Shown here one piece after another: positions 53,754 through 62,740 of a stretch of 64,000 bases of DNA. Source of the DNA: Eutreptiella sp. 'Long Island Sound 2002' (Eukaryota > Euglenozoa > Euglenophyceae > Eutreptiales > Eutreptiaceae); contig OZ038379.1 of the NCBI GenBank assembly GCA_964036045.1, forward strand, positions 23,344,152 to 23,408,151. Reading direction: 5' to 3'. Both the position numbers and the translations under genes were made by a program. The notes beneath the pieces are model-generated. The model saw only the letters and a program-made list of their open reading frames with translations, searched no databases and was not told the origin of the DNA. The stretch's first letter is position 1. Each line of letters begins with the position of its first letter.

Positions 53754-56700
53754 GCAGTGCTTGATACCGGTGCAACACTTTCCATAGTGGCCCGGCGCCT
53801 GCTTAAAACTTTCAGGAAGACTAAGACTGTGGCCATAAGAGTAGGGGACGGGCGTACCATCCATTCCTTGGGGGGGGTCGATGTGACCATATGTCTGGGC
53901 GACGAAACCGTGACCCAACACTGCAGAGTGTTGGACACTGACGCCTTTGACATTGTCATTGGCACTGACTTTCTAAGAAGAAACCCCGGGGTTAAAATGC
54001 TGTCCCTACAGCGTCCTTACTCTTTGCACTGCGACTTTGGCAGTGGGCTATTCTCCGTTCCTTTGGAGCTGTCAGGACGAAAAGAGTCTGGGCTGCGCTA
54101 CGCAGCCAAGACGAACTATCGTACTGAAAACTACCAACTGGCCCGTCATGTTCTCGAAAATGGACTGGCGGCCCTACAGGTAAACCTGGATGAGATCCAG
54201 CTGGAATTGTTTGCGAGCCAACAACAGCACATCATGCAGTTGTACTGCTCGAAACAAATGAACAATGCTTTCCGTTTCTTCTGGAAAGCAATGGGCCTAG
54301 CGTATGCTAACCCTCCCTTCTCCCTGCTCGCGAAGGTTCTAACCAAGATCGCTTATGAGGGAGGAAGGGTTGTTATGTGCACCCCTGACTGGGGTTGCTC
54401 TGGTGAACATGCTTACTGGCGCCGTATGCTTGACCGAATGACCGTGGGAAGAGTGCAACTCCCCGACGGCCCCATCTATGTGCCTGAGGACTCAGACACA
54501 GCTATGCAGGCCCCTGAGTGGGCCAGTTTCCTGTCCATCATCGATGGATCACTCAATCCTGTACCCCTGTGTGACCTGGACCAGGTGCTACTAAAAGAGG
54601 TCATGGCCGAAAATCGTGGCCTGACCCTTTATGATCTCAAAAATCGATCTCCTGAGCACCTATCTGCCACACTTACAGGGTGTGAGTCTCCTGATGACTA
54701 TCTGGAACCTGCAGCTGTAAAAGAGGATGCTGACGACCAACTGTCTGAGATCGCCAGCACTATTCCCTCTGTTGATCCCAGCTGTGTTGACCTAAAACAT
54801 AGTGCTTTCCTGGCCCAGCTGTTGCTGGAGGAGGTAGATCTAGAGTCAACCTCTGAACCCGCTTCCTCTGTTGGGAAACCAGTGCTACACATGCAGCCTG
54901 TGCACACAGGTGAATCCGTGGCCCGGAGTACTGATGCTCTGGCACGGCCTGCTGCTAATAACATGCCCTTGTCTGAGCATGACACGCAAGAACTCCGACG
55001 GCTGTTGTACCTGAAGGCCGAAGGTATTGAGCGCCAAGAGCGGCTGCGATACCTCAGACAGACCTGGAAATACTCCATCTGGTCTGAGGAGGACGATGAG
55101 TCCTATACGCTGCCTGATCCTGAGATACCTCTAGTGTACTCTCTACACTATGGGCAGCAATGTCCCCCTGAGTGGGACGATGGTACTGTACCTGCCGAAA
55201 CTGCTGATCGGCATAAAAAGAAAGAACATGGAAAAAGCAAGCTCCATGCTGAGGAGGATTTCCTTCAGAAAGTCGAGAGTCTTAACCTTGACCCCCGCCT
55301 GAAGAAACTGCTTATAACCTATGAGGAGGTGTTCGGCGCCTTGCCGCCTCCCCTATCTTGCAAAAAACTGGTCCAGATGGACCTGAAATTGAAACCAGAA
55401 TTTGAAAAGACGCGAGTGAGGCGTCGTCCCTATCCCGCTCCACAGGAACAGGTTGAAGAAATCGAGCGCCAGATCCAAGAATGCATTGATGCTGGCCTCG
55501 TTGAAGAGTACAAACATGGGGACTATCCCCATCACTGCAGCCCCTGTTTCCTTGTTGCTAAACCAGGGTCGACTGCTCTACGTCTTGTTGTAGACTATGG
55601 TGAGGTCAACAAGAAAACCCAGAACCACTCAGGGAGTATTCCTAACATGGAAAACACCCTGGAGCGTATTGCCAAATGCAGGTATAAGACCAAAATGGAC
55701 AAACGCTCTGGTTTCTGGCAGGTTGACCTAACCGCCGCAGCTCAGGAACTGCTTGCCTTTATAACCCCTAAGGGTCGTGTCTTCAAGTGGAAGGTTATGC
55801 CTTTCGGGGTGGCTAACGCCCCAGCGCTCTTCCAGGAGCTTATGAACAAAATTTTGTACATACTGAGGCGCAGGCCTCTAGTACAAGAGTTGATTTCTCG
55901 GGGTGCAGAAATGGAGGCTCACATCGACGACGTGAGTTTGGGTACTAATACCAAAGAGGACCATGTCCTTCTCCTCCGTGAATTCTTCACTGTCTGTCAA
56001 GAAAACCATCTCCGAATCAAACTCGAAAAATGCGAGTTTATGAAAGAGGAGATGGAGTATTTGGGTTTCGACGTGGGGTATGGCTGGTGGAAACCAGCCG
56101 CGTCTAAGATGCAGCCCCTACAGGACATGCAGATTCGCGATGACCCTAAGAAGGGTCTACACGATGTGAGGAGTTTTGTGGGCGCCTGTAATTTCTATCG
56201 GCGTCACATCCACAATTTTACTTACTCCTCTGCACCCCTCACTGACCTAATCAAGAAAACTACTCCCTGGAGGTGGACCTCCAGAGAGGAAGAGTGTTTC
56301 CAGGAGTTGAAGAAGAAGATTGCCTCCTCCAACTGCCTGGGAGTTCCCCGCCCTGAGGGCGAGATAGTCCTGATCACTGATGCCAGTGATATAGGGGGGG
56401 GAGGTACGATCTATCAATGGCAGGAGCTTAACCCCGCTGAGCTAACCCACTGCCATTATCGTACTACTGGACTGAACCGTGATGGTTCGTTGAAACATGA
56501 CTATCCTACCAGTGAGTGGCGACTGCTGCCACTGGGACACTGGAATTGGAAATGGAACCAAGCGCGTTCCAACTACAGCACCTATGACCAGGAACTCCTG
56601 GCCGGTATGTTGGTGCTATCTTCACAATCCCGACTCCTGGGGTCTAACCCTATTGTCTGGCTGTGTGACCAGGAGCCTGTGAAGTCTTTTCAGAAGGGCC

Positions 56701-58487
56701 CACCACCAGAAAAAGCGAAGCTAAAAGGGTGGTGGACTTACCTGAGCCAGTTCAGGCTGACAGTGCATCATATCCCCGGGATTAAGAATGAACTGTCTGA
56801 CTATATATCGCGCAACAACTTCGATGCGCTTATTGGTGAGAGCTCTGAGGCGCTCGCCAAAGAGGCTTTCCAGCGTATGGATGTCCAGCTTGACCTGTCC
56901 ATGCGCACTGCTGGAATCCTGGAGGGTTGGAGTCTAACCGACTATCAGTCAGAGTATGAAGAAATTCTCCAAACCCTCAACACTGGTCTCGAACCCCGTG
57001 TCATTGACGGGCACCAGTGGTATAAAAACAATCAGTACCTCTTCTACGAGGACCGAATTGTGGTGCCTGAGGCACGACTGGATGGGTGCCTACAGTGGTC
57101 CCATCTCAGTTCTGGTCACACTGGCGCTAATCGCTCAGTGGACTTCTTCCGTGAGTGTTTCTACTCTAGTCTAACCCTGACTGAACTGAGGTCGCGTATG
57201 CAGACCATTGTGGATGCTTGTGGCTGTCATGCCAGCAAGCAGAGCGACAGTAGGGATAGGGGTCTGATCTCCAGCTTACCCATACCCTATTGTGCTAACT
57301 CTCTACTCTACGTGGATTACATCCACGGCTTACCACGCTTTGGCGGCTATGATAGTTGCCTCGTGGTCACCTGTGGTCTATCTCGCTTCACCCGTGTGTT
57401 CCCTTGCAATAAGAAAATTACAGGTGAGCAGACTGTAAAAATGTTGGTCGAACAATGGTTCGAACCCTATGGAGCACCTAAACAGGTGCACTCTGATGAA
57501 GATGTACGCATCCGCAGTGACACTGGGTGGTACAAACGAGTGCTAAATGCCCTCAACGTGGAGGTAACCACAGGTGTGCCCTACACTCACACGTCTAACC
57601 CTCTCTGTGAGAGACAGAACCGTGTGGTAGAGCAAAACTTAAGAATCCTGATGAAACAGGAGCGCACCAAGGACTGGGTACGCCTAGTGCCCTGGGCAGT
57701 TCTGTCCATGAACTCACAGCGGAGCTCTTCTACGGGTTTCACCCCCCACGAACTGTTCCATGGAGGACGACCTGCTTGGTTCTTCAAAACCCCCTTTCCT
57801 GAGGACTTCAAGAGCCCTGTGGGAGATTGGCTAGAACACAAGCAGTCTCTGGCTAACCAGGCTGGTACTAACCTGAGGCACATTCGTGACCGTGAACAGA
57901 GCCGACGGCACCGCCTACGGCGACCTGCCAGCTTCAAGGTTGGTGACCTTGTTTTGGTACACCATTCACGCCTACCCTCCTGCCCACGTAACTGCCTACA
58001 GGACCCTTACTTTGGACCCTATCGTATCATCAGGATAGATGGATCCAGGATCCATGTCAGGTGCAGTCCACGTCTAGGTGGTGAACTGCTATGTGCTCCT
58101 AAGCAGTTGAGGCACTATCACTCCCCTGACGACTTGTCTTGGGATGAGTGGCGCCTCAGCGACAGTGAGATTGAACGTATAGACCTAGAGAACGCTGCCA
58201 GTCCAGAAGAGGCAGACGAACTCGAAGAGATGACTGCCGATGAGATGGCAGTCGATGGTTACTACGTGGTTGCAGGTATTGCTCGCCACGAGTATAAACA
58301 GGGCTGGAAATTCCTTACCCTGTGGGATGGCTATGGGTTGTCCGAGGCGACCTGGGAACCTATGTCAGCCTTCATACAACCAGATGGGAGTATCAACCCC
58401 ATCTTCCGCACTTACCTCGTTGAGAACAACGAGGGGCAGCTCCTAACCCGTGCTGAGACTATGTCCCAGCGTAAGAAGCGAAACTAA
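53754..58487 (+). CDS. pol: Chromovirus B pol: protease, Dam-like domain, RT, RNase H, integrase, chromodomain
   Basis: The frame is open for about 1,577 codons directly after the gag TGA, with no Met at its start. Positions from 53757: protease VLDTGATLSIVA at the start; Dam-like domain about 145-330 (ELFAS near 149, YANPPFS near 183, MCTPDWGCSGE); acidic linker; RT about 540-800 (VDYGEVNKKT near 612, HIDD near 722); RNase H from ITDASD near 875; integrase zinc domain (WSHLSSGH) near 1114; DDE residues in YVDYIHG, HSDEDVRI and CERQNRVVEQ (about 1186, 1245, 1285); GPY module DPYFGPYRI; chromodomain TLWDGYGLSEATWEP (about 1500-1560). TAA ends it at 58487. RT carries HIDD and VDYGE, where the norms are Y/FxDD and VDYRx. 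Expression needs readthrough of the UGA or another bypass. Confidence 0.95.
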   Translation, partial: AVLDTGATLSIVARRLLKTFRKTKTVAIRVGDGRTIHSLGGVDVTICLGDETVTQHCRVLDTDAFDIVIGTDFLRRNPGVKMLSLQRPYSLHCDFGSGLFSVPLELSGRKESGLRYAAKTNYRTENYQLARHVLENGLAALQVNLDEIQLELFASQQQHIMQLYCSKQMNNAFRFFWKAMGLAYANPPFSLLAKVLTKIAYEGGRVVMCTPDWGCSGEHAYWRRMLDRMTVGRVQLPDGPIYVPEDSDTAMQAPEWASFLSIIDGSLNPVPLCDLDQVLLKEVMAENRGLTLYDLKNRSPEHLSATLTGCESPDDYLEPAAVKEDADDQLSEIASTIPSVDPSCVDLKHSAFLAQLLLEEVDLESTSEPASSVGKPVLHMQPVHTGESVARSTDALARPAANNMPLSEHDTQELRRLLYLKAEGIERQERLRYLRQTWKYSIWSEEDDESYTLPDPEIPLVYSLHYGQQCPPEWDDGTVPAETADRHKKKEHGKSKLHAEEDFLQKVESLNLDPRLKKLLITYEEVFGALPPPLSCKKLVQMDLKLKPEFEKTRVRRRPYPAPQEQVEEIERQIQECIDAGLVEEYKHGDYPHHCSPCFLVAKPGSTALRLVVDYGEVNKKTQNHSGSIPNMENTLERIAKCRYKTKMDKRSGFWQVDLTAAAQELLAFITPKGRVFKWKVMPFGVANAPALFQELMNKILYILRRRPLVQELISRGAEMEAHIDDVSLGTNTKEDHVLLLREFFTVCQENHLRIKLEKCEFMKEEMEYLGFDVGYGWWKPAASKMQPLQDMQIRDDPKKGLHDVRSFVGACNFYRRHIHNFTYSSAPLTDLIKKTTPWRWTSREEECFQELKKKIASSNCLGVPRPEGEIVLITDASDIGGGGTIYQWQELNPAELTHCHYRTTGLNRDGSLKHDYPTSEWRLLPLGHWNWKWNQARSNYSTYDQELLAGMLVLSSQSRLLGSNPIVWLCDQEPVKSFQKGPPPEKAKLKGWWTYLSQFRLTVHHIPGIKNELSDYISRNNFDALIGESSEALAKEAFQRMDVQLDLSMRTAGILEGWSLTDYQSEYEEILQTLNTGLEPRVIDGHQWYKNNQYLFYEDRIVVPEARLDGCLQWSHLSSGHTGANRSVDFFRECFYSSLTLTELRSRMQTIVDACGCHASKQSDSRDRGLISSLPIPYCANSLLYVDYIHGLPRFGGYDSCLVVTCGLSRFTRVFPCNKKITGEQTVKMLVEQWFEPYGAPKQVHSDEDVRIRSDTGWYKRVLNALNVEVTTGVPYTHTSNPLCERQNRVVEQNLRILMKQERTKDWVRLVPWAVLSMNSQRSSSTGFTPHELFHGGRPAWFFKTPFPEDFKSPVGDWLEHKQSLANQAGTNLRHIRDREQSRRHRLRRPASFKVGDLVLVHHSRLPSCPRNCLQDPYFGPYRIIRIDGSRIHVRCSPRLGGELLCAPKQLRHYHSPDDLSWDEWRLSDSEIERIDLENAASPEEADELEEMTADEMAVDGYYVVAGIARHEYKQGWKFLTLWDGYGLSEATWEPMSAFIQPDGSINPIFRTYLVENNEGQLLTRAETMSQRKKRN

Positions 58488-59767
58488 TTACCCTGTGTCA
58501 GTCTACTGACCCTGTCTGTGCCCTGCAGACCCATGCCTATGGTTTCCAGCGTGAGCCAGGTGGCCGCTTATCAAGATTGCAGCCACCCAGCGAGTGTTTG
58601 CCTTGTTGACCATGTGTTGCATGGGTACTGCCCTAATGTAATGACCTTGGTGAGCCAACGAAGAACGGTGGCTTTCTACACCAGGGGGGAATGACAAGCA
58701 AGGTGTTATGAGGCAAGGTGTGTCTTCCCTCCTTGGGGACAAGCGAGCCCACAGTTAGGACCCCTGACTGGTCCAGACCCATGGGGTTCTACCCTTCCTT
58801 ACAGGGCTTACCTTACCTGCCATAGCGTATGTGTGAGTGTGCTAGTCCTAAGGTCCTGAGAGCAAGCCGCAGAAGTGGTGTCCTAATTATACCCAAGTCT
58901 GCGCCCTTGCTAAACCTGGAGGGTTGGCTTATTGATGCCACGGGGTACGCCCCGGGTCTCCCCTCCCCTATGCGCCCAATTTCTGTGCTGGCGCAAAACC
59001 TTGGGGGAATACCCAGCGTGCTAATCCAGGTATTGTTTTCCCTACCTATCTGTCTACTACAGGGAGGGGTGGCCAAAAGCTATGAAGGCATGCAAAACGC
59101 CTGTTTGCTATGTGGCCAAAACACTGACCTAACCACTGTCACAGCCCACCAACCCAGCTAAAATTGCAGGAAAAGGGTGGGACAGTGACACACCCCCTAC
59201 AGGTCCTACACACCCTACAGTGGCACCATCCTGGTGGGCGAGCACTGGGCAACTGGCTCTAGCCCCCACTCAGGACTACCACTCCTACACGCACACTCTA
59301 CTGGGCGTTGCGAAGGTGAAGGTCTCATGGGTCCTAGCGACCCTCCTGTGAAATGGCAAGAGAACACAGCGCTACTAAGCAACTGTGGCCTGACAGGGGA
59401 CGCCACAACGCGTTTCCCCTGCTAGGGCTTGGAGGGAAGGGGTGCTCTCGTTGCGTGCACAGCGCAGATGTCGTTGAGGTCGAACTGTCCTCGCCAGTAC
59501 TGGCTGAGGCACACTGATTTGATTTGTGATCGGCGCCCCTGTTTTGCTGGGGCAGAAAAATGGTAGCCGCCGAAGGCAGCTGCTGCGTGCACCAATCACC
59601 CTTAACCTCTCCCACCTGTACAAAAGAGGCAGATGAAGGGGCGTTTGCGACTGTGGAACCAAGCCACACTCCAGGTATTATACCCTTCTCAGTGTGACCT
59701 ATAATACGCTGTTCGCAAACACGCTGCAGATGCAGCTACCCCTGTCAAGCAAGCAAGCTTTAAGAAA

Positions 59768-59801
59768 CTCCTCGGGTTCTCTTAAAGAACGTACCGAGGA
59801 G
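59768..59801 (+). ncRNA. Conserved RNA hairpin, chromovirus B copy
   Basis: CTCCTCGG (59768-59775) pairs with CCGAGGAG (59794-59801). GTTCT (59776-59780) pairs with AGAAC (59786-59790) around CTTAA, with bulge GTA. The matching structure in chromovirus A has one pair exchanged on both sides. Confidence 0.7.
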
Positions 59802-60781
59802 CCTCTGGGTAACCTAAACAAGGTTTACCGTGCGCAATTCGCGTGGCCTACCCTTTAATGCATCATGTGCACGCAGGGAAGGGAGGCTGAACCTTTGACT
59901 CAACCAGGAGGTGAGCTCCTCCTGGGCTACCTACCTTACTCACCATGCATCGTGTGAATGCCGCATTGAAACGAACACAAAACAAACCTAAGCGTTTTAA
60001 GCAACTCAACTTGAACGCCACGGCCGCACACGAACAAACGCTTACCTGTGAAGAAGGAAACACGGGTGAATTGGGGATACAGGTGAAGCGACACAGCGTG
60101 TGGATGTCTCGATTAGGCACATGCATCGCGAGCACAGCGCATACTCTAACCCTACGTGCGCGCTGCGCGCTCCATTCGCATCACATACCTTTCATTCCTG
60201 CTTTCACCTGTGCAGAGCACGAGAGATGAACACCCGACCCCCCAACGAGCACAGCGTTGACAACCCTAACGTTTTGACGGAACAACCAACACGAACGCAA
60301 TGCGTGAGTGTGAGGTGACACAGACATACCTGAGAGACGGGTTGTTGAACTGCTCTGTGGTGTGGGCTGATTTTGAATGCTTTACTCTGAAGTTTATAAA
60401 AATTTTGATGCAACTGTGCAAAAATTTTCTTTAAAACTTTAAAAACTACGGCTCATACCTTCTTTTCCAAAAGCCGTTTTCGCTTGCGCAACCCTTTTCT
60501 TGGCGTCCGCTTCCTTTGCGCTTGTCTGCGACTTTAAGTTATGTGTAAAAATGACGATTTCCCGCGTGGTTTCGTCGATTTTCAACGATTTCACTTGCTA
60601 AATCACAACCCCTTCCGCAAAACCGCAGAAATCACTCCCTGCTGGTTCCATTTTCTATTTTTTCCAGCTCCTGGGGGTTTGTGTCCTCCATTGGGAGTAT
60701 TGCTCCGCCCTGGCCCTTGGTCAGGACGTATACTAAAACGCTGTTTATACAGCGATGGCCGTCCGCATTAGAGCGATCGAC

Positions 60782-60847
60782 TGTACCCTAGTGGACGGAC
60801 ACATGTGCTCTGGACAGGGAGTCCTGGGTTCAATTCCCACTGCCCCC
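60782..60847 (+). other. tRNA-like segment in the 3' region of chromovirus B
   Basis: It has CCCTAGTGG and GTCCTGGGTTCAATTCCC with a perfect B-box (60837-60847). The layout matches the tRNA-like segment of the family-A LTR (349-436), but the acceptor stem is not recoverable. Confidence 0.45.
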
Positions 60848-61083
60848 ACACTTTTTCCAAAAGTTTTCGCCGCACGCCGGCGACTTTTGAGGAATGCCCC
60901 TTCGAAGGGACATCATTCACGGTACATTACACTGTTTTTCAAGGGTCCCTACAGTGTGATAGGCTTCTATGAAGTGATGAGAATGTTTTTGGTAAGTTTA
61001 ATGCATTTTATGAGGTAATTTTGGGAATATTTGAGCCTTTTTCCTTGGTCCTACTAGCTTGATCAACTAGTACTCCAGGGGGG

Positions 61084-61554
61084 AGTAAGAAAAAGTCACT
61101 GCCATGTCTTTCTTGGAGGGCTTGATCCAGGCTAAGCCCCCCTTAAAACCCTTTGTTGATGCTGAGACAAACTTAAGTGTTTTTATCTCTCTTTTGTTGC
61201 CTAAAGTACACTTTCTCAAGGTAACTGGGGTTGTGACCCTAGCCCCTAGTCCTAACCAGCACCATTTCACCCAAAAGAGTGCACATGAAGTGCCTATTGC
61301 AACCTCTGAGGCTAGAGTCTGACCAATTTTCATATAAAACCTTTTGTATTATCTATTTGTGATTGAATCTATGTGCATATACCTGCTTTGTCTATCTGCA
61401 GCCCTTCTGTGTTATACTGGATTACAAAACCAATCATTGATTCAATCCACATTCAGTCCTTGCTCTACTTGCTGCTTTGGTTTGGGGTTTTACAACTACA
61501 AAACCTGCAGTAATACATCAAAAGACCTAGGGCATAATTCAAGGACATCTTTCT
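61084..61554 (+). repeat. 3' LTR of chromovirus B (471 bp)
   Basis: Same ends as 50716-51428 and near-identical sequence, lacking the ~242-bp internal stretch. AATTG (61555-61559) follows, equal to 50711-50715. Confidence 0.95.
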
Positions 61555-61601
61555 AATTGTGTGGATCGTGAATGGTGCGTCGAGTGGAACTATATGTTGT
61601 G

Positions 61602-61760
61602 TCTAACATTTTGCCGTACTGTTCCAACAGATGTATTATGTCTTTTGGAACAGCATGGAGTGTTCCACGGCGTCTAGCAAATTGTCTCACTGTTCCGGTA
61701 GACGTATCACATCTTCCGGAACAAGTCTAGCGTCTTCGCGAACAACGTGGACTTAATAGT
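61602..61760. repeat. Two tandem hairpins with TGTTCC...GGAACA arms
   Basis: TGTTCCAA (61620-61627) pairs with TTGGAACA (61645-61652). TGTTCCGG (61691-61698) pairs with CCGGAACA (61716-61723). The inner two pairs differ between hairpins but stay complementary. Similar words occur at 50030-50130. Confidence 0.75.
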
Positions 61761-61801
61761 CTTGCTGTTTCGCTCCAGGTATTTCGTCTACATGCCGCCT
61801 T

Positions 61802-62318
61802 GAATGTGGCGCACTGCAATCCTCGAAGGTGGCTCGCTGTAATCTTAGAATGTGGCGCGCTGCATTCGTTGAACGTGGCGCGCTACGATCTTGGAGCACG
61901 GTGCACTGCGAGCTTGGAACGTGGCGCATTGCAAGCCTTGAACGTGGCGCGCTGCAATCTTGGAGCGCGGCGCGCTGCAAGCTTGGCACGTGGCGCATTG
62001 CGAGCCTTGAACGTGGCGCGCTGCAATTCTCGAAAATGCTCCCTGCAATCTTGGGACATGGCGCGCTACAAGCCAGGGATGTGGCGTGCTGCAACCTTGG
62101 AACGTGGCGCGTTGCAAGCTTGGAACGCGGCGCGCTGCAATCCTTGAACGTGGCGCCCTGCAAGCCTGGGACGTGGCGCGCGGCAATCTTGGAATGCGGC
62201 ACGTTGCAAGCCTGGAACGTGGCACAATGCAATCCTCGCAGGTGGCGCGCTGCAATCCTCAAAGGTGGCTCGCTCCAAACTTGGAATGTGGCACGCAGCA
62301 AGCCTAGAATGTGGCAGT
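61802..62318 (+). repeat. 23-bp minisatellite, about 22 copies
   Basis: The unit is GAACGTGGCGCGCTGCAATCTTG with variation, repeated in 23-bp steps with one 22-bp unit. Frames through it are repeat artefacts. Confidence 0.95.
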
Positions 62319-62740
62319 ATTTCTGGGGGTGTTCGGAGTCTCCTGCAAGGCCAGTGGGGGGCCATCTTCTTCAGAGAACCGGGCGCACCGGCCCGGGGGG
62401 GACTGGGAGTCCTGCCCAGGGGGTGTTCGGAGCCTCCTGCGAGGGCCAATGGGGGGCCATCTTCTTCAGAGAACCGGGCGCACCGGCCTGGGGGGGACGG
62501 GGAGTCCTGCCCAGGGGGTGTTCGGAGTCTCCTGCAAGCCCAGTGGGGGGCCATCTTCTTCAGAAAACCGGGCGCACCGGCCCGGGGGGGACGGGGAGTC
62601 CTGCCCAGGGGGTGTTCGGAGTCTCCTGCCAGGCCAATGGGGGGCCATCTTCTTCGGAGAACCGGGCGCACCGCCCGGGGGGGGACGGGGAGTCCTGCCC
62701 AGGGGGTGTTCGGAGCCTCCGGCAGGACCCGTGGGTACTC
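62319..62740 (+). repeat. 94-95-bp tandem repeat, about 4.3 copies
   Basis: GGGGGTGTTCGGAG recurs with its T at 62330, 62424, 62519, 62613 and 62707. Each unit has CCATCTTCTTC, CCGGGCGCACCG and GGAGTCCTGCCCA. It follows the 23-bp array directly. Confidence 0.95.

Larger units (their letters stand above)
58488..61083 (+). mobile_element. 3' noncoding region and polypurine tract of chromovirus B
   Basis: The region is 2.6 kb without a supported gene. The stretch 59230-59865 is strongly similar to the minus-strand region 9810-9183 of chromovirus A, including the hairpin at 59768-59801 and a CCAGGAGG/CCTCCTGG hairpin near 59905-59926. A tRNA-like segment lies at 60782-60847. The polypurine tract AGGGGGG (61077-61083) touches the 3' LTR. 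The reading frames in the conserved stretch differ between the two elements, so the conservation is not protein-coding. Confidence 0.85.
50716..61554 (+). mobile_element. Chromovirus B: near-intact Ty3/gypsy element with Dam-like domain
   Basis: It is a 10.8-kb element flanked by AATTG at 50711-50715 and 61555-61559. The order is 5' LTR, primer site, gag, protease, Dam-like domain, RT, RNase H, integrase, chromodomain, a 2.6-kb 3' noncoding region, polypurine tract and 3' LTR. Gag and pol are both open, in one frame, and interrupted only by TGA 53751-53753. LTR ends are AG...CT, as in chromovirus A, but the LTR bodies differ beyond the first ~15 bases. It is the best candidate in the window for recent activity. 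Confidence 0.95.

Noticed and set aside
60782-60860. Functional tRNA gene
   Set aside because: The B-box is good, but the acceptor and anticodon stems cannot be built, and the segment lies inside a retroelement 3' region.
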